This document shows positions 1 to 48,389 of a DNA stretch of 64,000 nucleotides, one piece after another. The notes under the pieces are model-generated. The model searched no databases. It was not told the origin of the DNA and worked only from the letters and a program-made list of their open reading frames with translations. This DNA comes from Omphiscola glabra (lineage: Eukaryota; Mollusca; Gastropoda; Lymnaeidae): contig OZ024810.1 of the NCBI GenBank assembly GCA_964017045.1, positions 18,161,204-18,225,203 of the forward strand. The letters run 5' to 3'. Position 1 is the first letter of the stretch. Each line of letters starts with the position of its first letter. A program made the position numbers and the translations under genes.

Positions 1-554
1 AGAACACATTTAAATAAGCCTATTAGACAAAGTTTTTTCTACTGAATGCATTGTTTTAATAAACAGACTAAACAAACTTAAAATGTGCAAAGTGATAAGT
101 TAATGGAGTAAACATATAAGAAGGATTTGCTGGATTTGTTGTAAGGTAGACATGAAAAAATAATAAAAATAATTTCAGCTACTCTTAACCATACCAGCTA
201 CTATCAAATTTGTTAGCAGTATTTGTTTTTACAGCCAGTCATCCTGTTGACTACTTAACTTCAGTAAAGCATGACAATATAAATAATCATGTGGCAGACA
301 GCAACATAAGCTAAAAAGATATATATAAAAAAAAGTGTATATATTGTTTCTAACTGAAGCAGATGATTGTGTGTAGCCAAGCCCAAATCCCGTTACGGCC
401 TAACAGCCCCACAGCAAAAGTAGGTAGATATGTCAGCTAGTTAGTTCTGTTATGCCAAGAAAGTAGCAGATATGTTGTGCCCCGTGAGCGTCACTAGGGG
501 GGCTCACACAGGAGCACACGTTAAAAATAGCAAACTCTTATAATAGGTTGTTAC
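1..554. other. AT-rich sequence, no exon seen (intron expected)
   Basis: Downstream of the hinge exon in transcript sense. No endostatin-like reading frame is visible on the minus strand, so the remaining 3' exons should lie beyond the window's left edge. Confidence 0.6.
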
Positions 555-36940
<36,386 letters not shown>

Positions 36941-37287
36941 CTGGAAAGAGAAGAAGGTGGAAACAAATTGACTTGATTGTTTTAGCTGTGTGGTTTCATC
37001 GTGTACAGTTAGAAAAAAAAAAAGGGGGGGGGGGGCGTCCAGTGTGCAGAGATGGGGGTCAATGTGCACAGTTGGAGTAAAAATTAGCATAGCTGGGGGT
37101 CATTGTGCACATTTAAGAGGTTAGTGTGCACACTTGGGGGGATTAGTGTGCACACTTGAGTGGTCAGTGTGCACAGTTGTGGGATGATCGATATAAATAC
37201 TTTAGGCGGAAAAGGTGAGATTGGATATGAGCACTGAAATAAGGTATAAAGAACTGAAGATAGACATGGCTCTCGAGTGTTTTAGAC

Positions 37288-37444
37288 ACCAAATCCCCCC
37301 CTCCCACTCTTTTTGCCCACTTAGCTATATCCCTTTTAACCATTTCCTTCTCATTGATATGTAACAAAAATAATAATAAGTTTTCTTGGCCCCAAAGAAA
37401 TATACTCTGTCCCGTACCCCCCACCAAAACGTTGAGAAACGCTG
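37288..37444. mobile_element. hAT-like fragment ending GTTGAGAAACGCTG
   Basis: The right end GTTGAGAAACGCTG is followed by TTCTAGAC; TTTTAGAC occurs at 37280-37287 and could be the other target duplicate (one mismatch). The left terminal repeat is not recognisable, so this is probably a truncated or rearranged copy. Confidence 0.4.
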
Positions 37445-37834
37445 TTCTAGACTGAATGATGGCACTGAAAAAAATAGAAGTTTGAAGTTGTAAATCTTAC
37501 AATGATAGTGTAAATCACTGTTTATCATACTTTGCAGACATTATATACGAAATGAAAGGCCATCGGGATCTGACGGTATTAAATAATAGATCATAGGGTG
37601 CCGCCCTTATAGATCATAGGGTGCCTCCCGCCTTAATAAATGGGTGCCACCCTTTTAGATCATTCGGCGCGCCTAGGATGCTAAAAGCAGTTTTCTGTTA
37701 ATATTTCTCAGATGTGATTTCTCAGATTAGACCTTCACAATAGGACCTAGCAGACATGAATTCACACATTAGACCTAACAACAGGACCTTACACACATGA
37801 ATTCATTTATTTGACCTAAATAACATAGCCTTAT

Positions 37835-38158
37835 GTTGACCTCACAGACATTGACCTCAAACATGACATTATCGACATCAACCTCACGGACATTGACCTC
37901 AAACATGACACCATCGACCCCCAACCTCACGGACATTGACCTCAAACATGACACCATCGACCCCCAACCTCACGGACATTGACCTCAAACTTGACATCAT
38001 CGACCCCCAACCTCACGGACATTGACCTCAAACATGACATCATCGACACGCCAACCTCACGGACATTGACCTCAAATATGACATCATCGACCCCCAACCT
38101 CACGGACATTGACCTCAAATATGACATCATCGACCCCCCAACCTCACGGACATTAACA
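37835..38158. repeat. ~43-44-bp minisatellite
   Basis: Seven copies of ACCTCACGGACATTGACCTC, AAACATGACATCATCGACCC, CCA. The rest of 36941-37835 has short GTGCACA-type direct repeats at 37040-37180 and no exon. Confidence 0.9.
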
Positions 38159-38814
38159 GTTCATTTTTTGTTTATTACAAAGTCAGGTCCACCGTTTTTT
38201 AACACGAGCATTGATTCAAGGGTAACAGCCACCTGGGGCGGGCCGAGATGTTTGCCACCCCTTCCGCGAAAAAACCCCGGCCCCTTCACATAAAGAAAAA
38301 CATGCCGCATGGAGCAAACCCCCCCCCCCCCCCCCCGTCCGCACCACTTTTGTTTCGCCACTGTCAAAACGCCCCTGAATATCATATCCCACCACCTACC
38401 CGTTTCACAAGCTGTTACGACACCCCAATACCCCCCAGCCGAAGATACCACCCCACCCTCGGGCTTGCAGTCAAAGTTTGCATACAATCAGCCCCCCTGT
38501 GTGTGTTAACGGAAGCGGTGCCTGCATTTGTGGGTGGGGCGCCGAGATGGCTACAGGCAGCATTACTCGCTTCAACTACCTGGCCACCTGACAGGGGAAG
38601 AGAGAAAAAAAAAAGCGTGCGCCATCTGTCCCATTGTTTCTACCTGTCTGTTTAGCCTTTCTATTTGTCATTGTTTTAAGTGGGAATAGTTTGTAGTGCC
38701 TCGGGGAGATAACCACCTCGGCGTGAGATGTGAGAGTCGCGGTTGTTTCCCTTGGAATCACTTGGCGAGAAAATGTGAACGCGAGGAATATTTTTGTTAG
38801 CTCCCGCATAACAC

Positions 38815-39015
38815 GTGTACGTGCCTCGCTGCGTCATGTTCTACATATGCACATGACTCGTTGTGTCATGTTGTATGTGTGTGCATGCCTCACTGTGTCA
38901 TATTGTGTGTGTGTGTGCATGTCTCGCTTGGTAACGTTGTATGTGTACATACCTCGCTGAGTCATGTTGTACATGTGTACAGTCCTTGCTGCGTCATATT
39001 GTGCAAGTGTCAGCA
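38815..39015. repeat. ~33-bp degenerate GT-rich repeat
   Basis: About six diverged copies of GCCTCGCTGTGTCATGTTGT followed by a (A/G)TGTGTGCA tail. Confidence 0.7.
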
Positions 39016-39554
39016 ACCATATCCTTGTAATGTACGTGTGTCTACAACTACAAGCGCTTATTTTCGCCTGTAACGTCATAAATTAAAGCGGAATAAGATT
39101 TTTACAATTTAAATGAGAATCGTTGGAAAAATTGATACACTTGAAAATCGGACTTAACAGATTTGTAATATCATTCATGTTTTAATAGCCCCCCCCCCCC
39201 CCCAACAACCCGGTCGCCCCTTACAAGTCAACCCTGATTCAAACAGGTATATTTTAGCTTCTTAAGTCTTAAGCTATCACACGGAGAAGGGTCGTGACAA
39301 GAAAAAAGCTACGCCCGGGGTAAAAAATGAATTTCGGCGCCCCCCCCCCTTTCCACCCAAAAAAACAACATGCACACGTGTCATATTTTTTAAAAAGTTG
39401 ATTTAGGGTGTATTTTTGAATACAGCGCCCGGGTTGTGTGTTCCCTTCTTCCCCAACAGCCCCCCCCCCCCAATGCACCCATATATTTTCTCGCGGTTCT
39501 GACACCCAGTTAAGATCATTCAACAAAGACTTTTTGCATAGAGTTTTTTTGTAA

Positions 39555-40178
39555 CTTAGCCTCAACTGCGCCACCCAGGATTCTAGGTGGGTTTTACATC
39601 TAGTTCTTGTAACTGCTCCTAAACTGCGCCACCCCGGTTTCTAGGCGGGTTTTACATCTAATTCTTGTAACTGCTCCTAAACTGCGCCACCCCGGTTTCT
39701 AGGCGGGTTTTACATCTAGTTCTTGTAACTGCTCCTAAACTGCGCCACCCAGGATTCTAGGTGGATTTTACATCTAGTTCTTGTAACTGCTCCTAAACTG
39801 CGCCACCCCGGTTTCTAGGTGGGTTTTACATCTAATTCTTGTAACTGCTCCTAAACTGCGCCACCCCGGTTTCTAGGTGGGTTTTACATCTAATTCTTGT
39901 AACTGCTCCTAAACTGCGCCACCCCGGTTTCTAGGCGGGTTTTACATCTAGTTCTTGTAACTGCTCCTAAACTGCGCCACCCAGGATTCTAGGTGGGTTT
40001 TACATCTAGTTCTTGTAACTGCTCCTAAACTGCGCCACCCCGGTTTCTAGGTGGGTTTTACATCTAATTCTTGTAACTGCTCCTAAACTGCGCCACCCCG
40101 GTTTCTAGGTGGGTTTTACATCTGGTTCTTATAACGTTTCCTAAACTGCGCCACCCCAGATTCTAGCTTGGTTTTACA
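39555..40178. repeat. 58-bp minisatellite
   Basis: About 10.7 copies of TTCTAGGCGGGTTTTACATC, TAGTTCTTGTAACTGCTCCT, AAACTGCGCCACCCCGGT. Two subtypes (CCCAGGATTC and CCCCGGTTTC) are interleaved in an ordered way, suggesting multi-unit duplication. Confidence 0.93.
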
Positions 40179-40262
40179 AGCAATAATAAATGAAACGTTG
40201 AACTAATGACGACGCCTTTCAGCTTGTAGTATTACATCTTTCTCTCCCCCCTCCCCTGTGTA

Positions 40263-40281
40263 TGACGTTACGTCACGTGAC
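40263..40281. promoter_or_regulatory. Overlapping CRE-like and E-box/CLEAR-like motif cluster
   Basis: TGACGTTACGTCACGTGAC holds TGACGT, TTACGTCA (bZIP type) and the 10-bp palindrome GTCACGTGAC (E-box bound by USF/MITF/TFEB-type factors) in 19 bp. It lies about 3.3 kb upstream of the TSPN exon. No promoter or first exon was found next to it, so function is conjecture. Confidence 0.2.
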
Positions 40282-40792
40282 AACATTCTCGAATCGCCTC
40301 GGGCGCCATGTTGTCATGTCAAGTTTACGGCAAATAGTTGCCATTCCAAACCACCTGCAGCTGTTTGCCCACACTTTTAAACATTAATTTTCCCCCCTAT
40401 TTCGCGATGTCCTCACTAAGCCGGTAACATTTCACCCGCAGACTTCCTCCCACACCCCCAGCCCATCCCCCACCCCACCGCACTAAATTTGACACCCCCC
40501 GCTCTAAATTTGACAGCGGCCATCCGCGCGTTAAGCCCCCCCCCCCGCCTCCAACGCCCCACCCCCATCCCCTTGGTCGCCATTCTTCATTCCAAGCAGC
40601 ACCAAGTATTCCCATTAACACCGGCGGTGTGACCACGATACCATCACAGAGCATCGCACTGTAGACAAGGCAAATGTTCAGTTTATGATGTGGTGACAAC
40701 TGTGAAAAAATACAATAAATAAAAAAATAATACACATGTTTTGTGTTTTCACGTACTTCCCCGGCTGAAAAACCATTGACATTGGGTTAGAG

Positions 40793-41107
40793 CAGCGTTT
40801 CCCAATCTTTTTTGTGCCATGCCCCAACTAAGCTTTTCAAAAGTTCTTCAAAGTATGACATACATAATTTTTAATGTTCAAAAATAGGATTGTTCATTGA
40901 AGAAACTTTAATGATTCTTACGAAACTTTTAATGAACGCCTATTTTAAATTCAGACTTCAACAATTATCCATTTAAATCACAAGTTAAATCGTAGAAGAC
41001 AGTTGGTTTTCAAAATTTTAGACAGCTCATTTTTTTAATTGTGCGCCTTAACAATGAAATTGTCCCCCCTTCCTTGTGGGGCCCAGGCCCCACGTTGAGA
41101 AACAGGG
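40793..41107. mobile_element. hAT-like element with CAGCGTTTCCCAA end
   Basis: Begins CAGCGTTTCCCAATCTTTTT and ends CACGTTGAGAAACAGGG. It is flanked by GGTTAGAG (40785-40792) and GGTTAGTG (41108-41115), an 8-bp duplication with one mismatch and a central TA. Non-coding, about 315 bp. A second similar end (CACGTTGAGAAACTC) follows at about 41129-41143. Confidence 0.65.
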
Positions 41108-42138
41108 GGTTAGTGAGAGTTTAGTAACACGTTGAGAAACTCTGGGACTACGACAAGAACCCCAGGTCTGCAACAAGGTCTTCCTAGATTATTATTATTA
41201 TTATTAACTTTTGTGTCAATTCATGAATTACTTTTTTTTTTTAAACCTGCATTTTAGATGTCCATTTCAAATGTATGAATGAAAAAATCGTCATTTCCGG
41301 TATGCCGTGGACACAAATTTTGGATGGCGAAGAAGACAAGCACAATGAGGCCGAAGAAAGTGTGAAGTGGATTAGCAATTTTTTTTTTAAAAAGTGTGGG
41401 GGGGGGGGGAATCTAGATCTAAACGAAATGTATGATTTCCGTAACCCCCTAAACCCCGCCCTCCCACCCCCCTCTACCCAGCCACCCAACCTCCAAGCAT
41501 TAAAGATGAGATAAACTCTCACGACCGGATAACTGCTGATATTTTATTTCTAATCTCAATGTCGCCTTGCCTCGCCTCCCCTTATCGGAGCCAATGCAGG
41601 TGTAGAATTTCGTATACACTATAATAGCAGTTGAGAAATCTTCAATGAACGCTCCCCACGTAGAGGGCCGGCCTCAATGGCATTGAACTCGCTGAATGAA
41701 TCGCGCGCCACGATCGACAAAACGGCGGCCATTCATTGGTTGGAGGGGGAAGGGGGGAGATAACACCTTTGCAAAGAAGTCTAGACATTCCTTGAATACG
41801 TCCATAAATTTTAGCAGACATCAATGCACTTCTGTATATCAATGCACTTCTGTGTTCACACAGTAGGACTATCCTAAGTCATTTAAAGAAGGAAAAAAAA
41901 TATATGAAGAAATGTCATTCAGAATCGCGTAAGCAGACACGCCATTAAATAAAGCAGTATTACTTTTAAGTAGATTTTTTGTCAAAAGTCAAAATAATTC
42001 TCAAAATTGAACAATTTCTGAAATTCTGTTTAACTAACTGTTTAAGCAATATTGAATAACTTTAAATAAGATTCATAACATTTTGTAATCAGCAAAAAGC
42101 GATTAAAAGTTAAACATGAAAATTTTCTTTGCTTAATT

Positions 42139-42336
42139 CAGTGGTTCTCAACCTTCCTAATGCAGCGACCCTTTAATACAGTTCCTTATGTTGTGGCGAC
42201 CCCCAACTACACAATTATTTTCGTTGCTACTTCATAATTGTAGAGTAAATGTATTTTCCGATGGTCTTAGGCGACCCCCCGGAAAAGGGTCATTCGACCC
42301 CCAAAGGGGTCGCGACCCACAGGTTGAGAACCGCTG
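42139..42336 (-). mobile_element. SPIN-like hAT MITE, copy 2
   Basis: 198 bp, CAGTGGTTCTCAACCTTCC to GGTTGAGAACCGCTG, perfect 8-bp target duplication GCTTAATT (42131-42138 and 42337-42344) with central TA. It retains GGGTCATTCGACCCCCAAAG near the right end, which copy 1 lacks, so it is the most complete copy. Confidence 0.9.
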
Positions 42337-42469
42337 GCTTAATTGAGCATCTCAACATCTTTGAATAGAAACTTACTGATTAAATGATTAAATTAGGATA
42401 CATTATGCCTTCAAATCACGCGCTTAAATTATAATCATAAAAAATGATGTCTTTGTGTCTCAGTAAACA

Positions 42470-42640
42470 CCCCTTATGCAACACTGTAGACATCCTCCGC
42501 CCGCCCCATAGCAGACCCCCTTGATGCTACACAGCAGACCCACTTATGTCACATATTGGATCACCCTATGCCACACAGTAGACCCCCTGTTGTCACACAG
42601 TAGACCCAATTATGCCACAGAGTAGACCCCCGTATTAGCA
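42470..42640. repeat. ~25-bp degenerate minisatellite
   Basis: Six diverged copies of a CCCCCTTATGCCACACAGTAGA-type unit. Confidence 0.7.
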
Positions 42641-43169
42641 CAAACCAGAACGCTCGTGGTCACGCAAAAATCATCAAGATCAAACGTGATAGGCCAGCGT
42701 GACAACATTGTAAACGAATTCACAGTGACAGTGACATTAATGTCAAGGGAAAATATAAACGTTCCGATATAAAAACAAAACAAAACAATACACAACAGCA
42801 ATAAAACAACGCCAAAGCTACAACAATCGGTGGGGTGAAATGGTAAGGTAGACCGTCAAATATGTTGTCAAGGATTCATTTACTCTGTTGTATTGAAATA
42901 ATCCCGACCAGACCCCCGACTGCAACTCTTTCTATCAACACTTGAGTTCGGCGGATGCACCCCCGTCTTGACACGTTCCAGGGGTACGTTTGTGAAGCTT
43001 TCAAAGTGGTTTACTGTCATGGATGACGAGGGGCAGTAACTCGAAGGAATTTGCATGACAATGAGGAGTAACTCTTCAAATCGGTTGCGTGATGCACAAA
43101 AAATAAAGTATTGCTGAATTAACTGGAAAAATATGGGGGTGGGAGGGGAGATAAGTCGGTGATTTAGCT

Positions 43170-44165
43170 GTAAAACTTGGGGAGTCGGTCGATGAATTAG
43201 TTGGATAACTAGGGGACAAATTCTCTAAATTAGTTGGATAACTGTCGGCTAGGGGACAAATTCTCTAAATTAGTTGGATAACTGTGGGCTTGGGGACAAA
43301 TTCTCTAAATTAGTTGGTTAACTGTCGGCTAGGGGACAAAGTCTATAAATTAGTTGGATAACTAGGGGACAAATTCTCTAAATTAGCTGGATAACTGTGG
43401 GCTAGGGGACAAATTCTCTAAATTAGTTAGTTAACTGTGGGCTAGGGAACAAATTCTCTAAATTAGTTAGATAACTAGGGGACATATTCTCTAAATTAGT
43501 TGGATAACTGGGGGACAGATTCTCTAAATTAGTTGGATAACTAGGGGCTAGGGGACAAATTCTCTTAATTAGTTGGATAACGACAGACTCTCTAAATTAG
43601 TTGGATAACTAGGGGCTAGGGGACAAATTCTCTAAATTAGTTGGTTAACTGTGGGCTAGTGGACAAATTCTCTAAATTAGTTGGATAACTGGGGGCTAGT
43701 GGACAAATTCTCTAAATTAGTTGGTTAACTGTGGGCTAGTGGACAAATTCTCTAAATTAGTTGGATAACTGTGGGCTAGTGGACAAATTCTCTAAATTAG
43801 TTGGATAACTGGGGGCTAGTGGACAAATTCTCTAGATTAGTTGGATAACTGTGGGCTAGTGGACAAATTCTCTAAATTAGTTGGTTAACTGTGGGCTAGT
43901 GGACAAATTCTCTAAATTAGTTGGATAACTGGGGGACAGACTCTCTAAATTAGTTGGATAACTAGGGGCTAGGGGACAAATTCTCTAAATTAGTTGGATA
44001 ACTGGGGGACAGACTCTCTAAATTAGTTGGATAACTAGGGGCTAGGGGACAAATTCTCTAAATTAGTTGGTTAACTGGGGGGGGGGGGGGAATTCTATAA
44101 ATTAGTTGGATAACTGGGCGACAGATTCTCTAAATTAGTTGGATAACTGGGGGACAACCTCTGGG
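43170..44165. repeat. 40-bp minisatellite
   Basis: About 24 copies of ATTCTCTAAATTAGTTGGAT, AACTGTGGGCTAGGGGACAA. Shorter units lacking the TGGGCTAGG block alternate with full ones, giving a higher-order pattern. Confidence 0.93.
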
Positions 44166-44238
44166 ATAAAGATGGATATAGAGCAGGAAATAAAAAGGAA
44201 GGGTTTGGAGAGAGACATAATCCAGGAACGCCTTGAGC

Positions 44239-44443
44239 TAGCCGCTAGCGGTTCTCAACCCTGGGGTCGCGACACCTTTGTGGTTCGAACGACACTTTCC
44301 CACGGGTCACCGAAGACCATCGGAAAACACATATGCTCTACAGTTATGAAGTAGCAACAAAAATAATTTTGTGGTTGTGGGGTCGCCACAGCATGATGGA
44401 CTCTATTAAAGGGTCGCGGTATTAGGAGGGTTGAGAGCCCTTG
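44239..44443 (+). mobile_element. SPIN-like hAT MITE, copy 3 (diverged, opposite orientation)
   Basis: TAGCGGTTCTCAACC at 44246, followed by GGTCGCGACACC, then ACCATCGGAAAACACATATG, then GAAGTAGCAACAAAAATAAT, ending TTAGGAGGGTTGAGAGCCCTTG. CCTTGAGC (44231-44238) and CCTTAAGC (44444-44451) are a probable target duplication with one mismatch. The left terminus carries a few extra bases and both termini have substitutions. Confidence 0.78.
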
Positions 44444-45401
44444 CCTTAAGCCTTAAACAGTCCATAGACAGTTAACGGACACAGCTACAACAGACATGTT
44501 TGGGGGTCCATTCCGTGGACAGTTAACGGACAGTTAACGGACAGTGTGATAGAACATATATGTTTGGTGGATCAACAAAAATGTGTGGCTAATTTAACAC
44601 GCCCAGCAATTACAGACGAAGCGTCCAGTCATTCCAAACATGTTGAGTCAAGTCAGCCATGACGTCCAAAATAAGCAAAACGTCCAGTCATTACAGCCAA
44701 GACAACAAGTAGTTAGGACTATGACGTTCATTTATTGAAGCCATGACAACTCATATTTACAGTAATTCTTTTCCCAACTTTTTTTTGGTCACCCTGCCTT
44801 GTAAATGAAAGCTGAGCACGAGACAACCAACCACGCCGCGTTCTGTTCTGTTCTGACCAGCATAAGAGTTTCACAGCCAAGCATTTCAAACTAAGAACTT
44901 GGTGGTTCTCACACCAATTTTGATTACACCAGCATAATGGTTTGAGATAGCAAGCTGCGGATTCAAATCAAAGAAGTCGTTGGTTCTCACACCTGTTCTG
45001 CTTAGACCAAAAAAAGCAAGACCGCAGTCCAAGCAATTCAAACTAAGAACTCACTGGTTCTCATATTGTTTACTCTAAAAAAGCGGTCAGCAACCAGCGG
45101 ATCCGGGGCCGCAAGCGGATTTTTTAATGAGCGCGTTTTTATTAATTAGTATACGATACCGTTGAATAAGTTTTCACTGTGAAAAAAAAAGAGTGTGTAT
45201 AAGTATTTGTGGGGTGGGCCGTGGGATTAAGTATACATTTAGTTTTGTTTTTTTAAATTTAAAATAAAGTTAAATATTACTCCTGATTCACGTCCTTATA
45301 TATATATCCGACCTTGTTTGTGGCTCCTGAAATATTGTTGTAACGCATATTTTATATTAAATTGCTCTTCATTTAAAAAAAAAAGGCCATAGCCCTAGCT
45401 C

Positions 45402-45530
45402 AGGGGTGGGCGATCTGCGGCTCACGAGCCACATGCGGCTCTTTGATCTTTATCATGTGGCGCTTGGATAATACTATAAGCTACTAGATCCAAAGTTAAT
45501 ACTTGGCTCATTGTCATGACAAGTTTCCCG
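45402..45530. mobile_element. hAT-like end (CAGGGGTGGGCGATCTGCGG) leading into a satellite
   Basis: The CAGGGGT(G/C)GGC...TGCGGCTCACGAGCC opening is typical of hAT termini. No matching right end was found; a 42-bp satellite follows. Confidence 0.4.
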
Positions 45531-45532
45531 CC

Positions 45533-46120
45533 GCCTGGCCCAGCTAGACCAATAGTGTGTGCTTCCAGAAATAAGGCAGGCCCAGCTAGACCATTAATGT
45601 GTGCTTCCAGAAATAAGGCAGGACCAGCTAGACCAATAATGTGTGCTTCCAGAAACAAGGCAGGCCCAGCTAGACCAATAGTGTGTGCTTCCAGAAACAT
45701 GGCAGGCCCAGCTAGACCAATAGTGTGTGCTTCCAGAAATAAGGCAGGCCCAGCTAGACCAATAATGTGTGCTTCCAGAAACAAGGCAGGCCCAGCTAGA
45801 CCAATAGTGTGTGCTTCCAGAAACATGGCAGGCCCAGCTAGACCAATAGTGTGTGCTTCCAGAAACAAGGCAGGCCCAGCTAGACCATTAGTGTGTGCTT
45901 CCAGAAACAAGGCAGGCCCAGCTAGACCAATAGTGTGTGCTTCCAGAAACAAGGCAGGCCCAGCTAGACCAATAGTGTGTGCTTCCAGAAACAAGGCAGG
46001 CCCAGCTAGACCAATAGTGTGTGCTTCCAGAAATAAGGCAGGCCCAGCTAGACCAATAGTGTGTGCTTCCAGAAACAAGGCAGGCCCAACTAGACCAATA
46101 GTGTGTGCTTCCAGAAACAT
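45533..46120. repeat. 42-bp minisatellite
   Basis: 14 copies of AGGCAGGCCCAGCTAGACCA, ATAGTGTGTGCTTCCAGAAA, CA. The unit is 14 codons, so it is open on both strands (minus strand repeats IGLAGPALFLEAHT); no start context, domain or splice signal supports a gene. Confidence 0.94.
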
Positions 46121-46199
46121 GCACATTTACATCGAACAGAAATAAACTAATAAAGATTTAATGTGGTATACGTAGCACAGTTTTCGCCCTGAAAGTATC

Positions 46200-46570
46200 G
46201 CCGAGAGTGGTAACGCCTGGTGGAGTGACGAAGAAGACGGGACAAGGAAAGCAGTGTTCCGCTTGGTGGAAGAGAAAAAGGAGGGTCAGGAACATAAGGC
46301 TCCACCTGGTGGAAAAGAACAGAGAAGGTCGGGAACGGATGGTTCCACTTGGTGAAAGAGAATAGAGCGGGTCAGGAACAAAATGGCTCCACCTGGTGGA
46401 AGAGAAGGAGAAGAGAACCTGCACTTGGAAAGGGGGGGGGGACACCTTAACTTGGAAGGGGAGGGGGTCCTTCACTTGGGGAGGGAGGTAATCCACTTGG
46501 AAGGGAAGGGCGTCCTTCACTTGGAAGGGAAGGGGTGATTCCTCCTCTTGGAAGAGAAGGGAAAGGAGAG
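46200..46570. repeat. Purine-rich degenerate repeats
   Basis: Four ~50-bp copies containing GGCTCCACCTGGTGGAAGAG, followed by copies of CACTTGGAAGGGAAGGG. Confidence 0.75.
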
Positions 46571-46754
46571 GCAACGGATTGGAAAAAAAAAAAGGGGGGG
46601 GGGGTTTCGAATAAACATCGGAAACGCAGACATGCTGTTCTGTTTATCTCTCTGAGTTTCCGGCTGTTGTAACTGTATTATGTAACGTGTCAGTTTCCCT
46701 CCAGTAACGTTGTACGTCAGAGCTACCTCAATTCTGTCTCGTGAGCTCCAACTA

Positions 46755-47088
46755 GTTCAAGCTGTAGGGGTTAGTTCCCTCAGCTGCAGGGGTTATCTCC
46801 CTCAGCTGCAGGTGTTATCTCCCTCAGCTGCAGGGGTTAGCTCCCTCGGCTGCAGGGGTTAGCTCCCTCAGCTGCAGGGGTTAGCTCCCTCGGCTGCAGG
46901 GGTTAGCCCCCCTCAGTTGGAGGGGTTAGCCCCCTCAGCTGCAGGGGTTAGCTCCCTAGGCTGCAGGGGTTATCTTCCTCAGCTGCAGGTGTTATCTCCC
47001 TCAGTTGCAGGGGTTATCTCCCTAAGCAGCAGGGGTTAGCCCCCTCAGCTGCAGGGGTTAGCTCCCTTAGCTTCAGGGGTTAGCTCAC
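46755..47088. repeat. 22-bp minisatellite
   Basis: About 15 copies of CTGCAGGGGTTAGCTCCCTC then AG; most units begin with the PstI-type palindrome CTGCAG. Confidence 0.92.
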
Positions 47089-47710
47089 TAATCGTTTAAA
47101 TGTCCACACACACTACACAAGCTCAGGGCGATAGTTAGATTGTTTATTCCAGCAGGGGTTTGAGGGTCTTGGTGTGTGTATGTGTGGCCCGGGGGGGGGG
47201 GGTCATTAGTCCCATTACGTTGGTCAACATCAGCTCAGACAAAGAGTTTGGGCCTTAACCTAGAGCCGAGGAAGTCAGTAGAAGATATAATCTAATGTGG
47301 ATACAAGCCAGAAGAAGATATAATCTAATGTGGATACAAGTCAGAAGAAGAGATATAATCAAGTGTTGATACAAGTCGGTTGATGATGACAATATAGATT
47401 TACTGTTTCATACTAGTCAGAGTATGAAGGAAATATTATAGATAAAGTATAGATACACATCAGTTGAAGATAGTAAGATTTTAGATGAAGTAAAGATACA
47501 CGACAGGCTATGATAACAATATACACCGCTGAGAAATAATCTCCTCTTATAATAACATAGTAATGGCGACACCTGTGGTTGTGGTGCGGTGCACTAAAAT
47601 GACTGGTAGAAAAAGAAGGTGGATGGAAACCTTTAATCATTCACACATTCTCTAATACTAATAGGCAGTGGTGGTTTTAAGTAGGGTTGTGAGTGTGGTG
47701 TGTGTGTGGT

Positions 47711-47892
47711 CAGGGCCGACTCTAACAATTGCGGGGCCCTATACGGATTGCGCGGGGGCCATTCTGGGTAGAGGATAAGGATAATAAGTGAAAATTAAGA
47801 TTTTGTATTAAAAAATAAATTCGGGGCGGGGCCTATGAAAGTGCGGGGCCCATTGCGGCCGCATAGGTTGCAGTGGCCTAAGGCCGGCCCTG
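47711..47892. mobile_element. hAT-like MITE, CAGGGCCG ends
   Basis: Begins CAGGGCCGACTCTAACAATT and ends CCTAAGGCCGGCCCTG, GC-rich ends around an AT-rich middle. Flanks are TG-rich (TGTGTGGT, TGTGTGTG), so the target duplication cannot be judged. Confidence 0.6.
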
Positions 47893-48389
47893 TGTGTGTG
47901 GAGAGAGAGTGGGGAAGGGGGAGTAATTAATCTACACGTATTGCCATGCTTCTTGATTTCATCTTCCCTGGATTCCCGGGAATGCTTGAATCTGATTTAT
48001 GACTCGTGCATGATTGCTTCCCAAAGAACACGTCAGGGAAACAAAAGTGACCAATGCCAAGACATGACGTCAGTGTGTCCAGCTATAGAGAGCCATATGT
48101 GTGGGCTGATTGAGGAGAGTACGTGTACATACATCAGGAAGGGAAGGTGAGGCTGTGTACCTGGAATTTGTTTTCATACATCAGAGAGGCGATGCTGTGT
48201 ACAACGAATATGTGTACATACAAATATGTGTGATCGAGTCTCACCATGTAGGCCTTAAATTAACTCTATATGTTTCAAATCATTACGTTAAGACCTGCTC
48301 CCATCACACGACCTAATTACGTATCACTCCTTTATAATGAAAAACACCAAAGTATTATGCTCTTTTGATGCCAGGTTACTTACCAAACA

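Noticed and set aside
40397..40735. Minus-strand ORF with a hydrophobic N-terminus
   Set aside because: Runs into Gly-rich translation of C-runs; no domain or splice support.
42610..42801. Minus-strand ORF starting with a hydrophobic stretch, considered as the missing signal-peptide exon
   Set aside because: Its start codon is TTG, no suitable phase-1 donor follows, and the context is a degenerate repeat.
45422..46145. ORFs of 234 and 209 codons on opposite strands
   Set aside because: They follow the 42-bp satellite (14 codons per unit) and are mirror products of a stop-free repeat.
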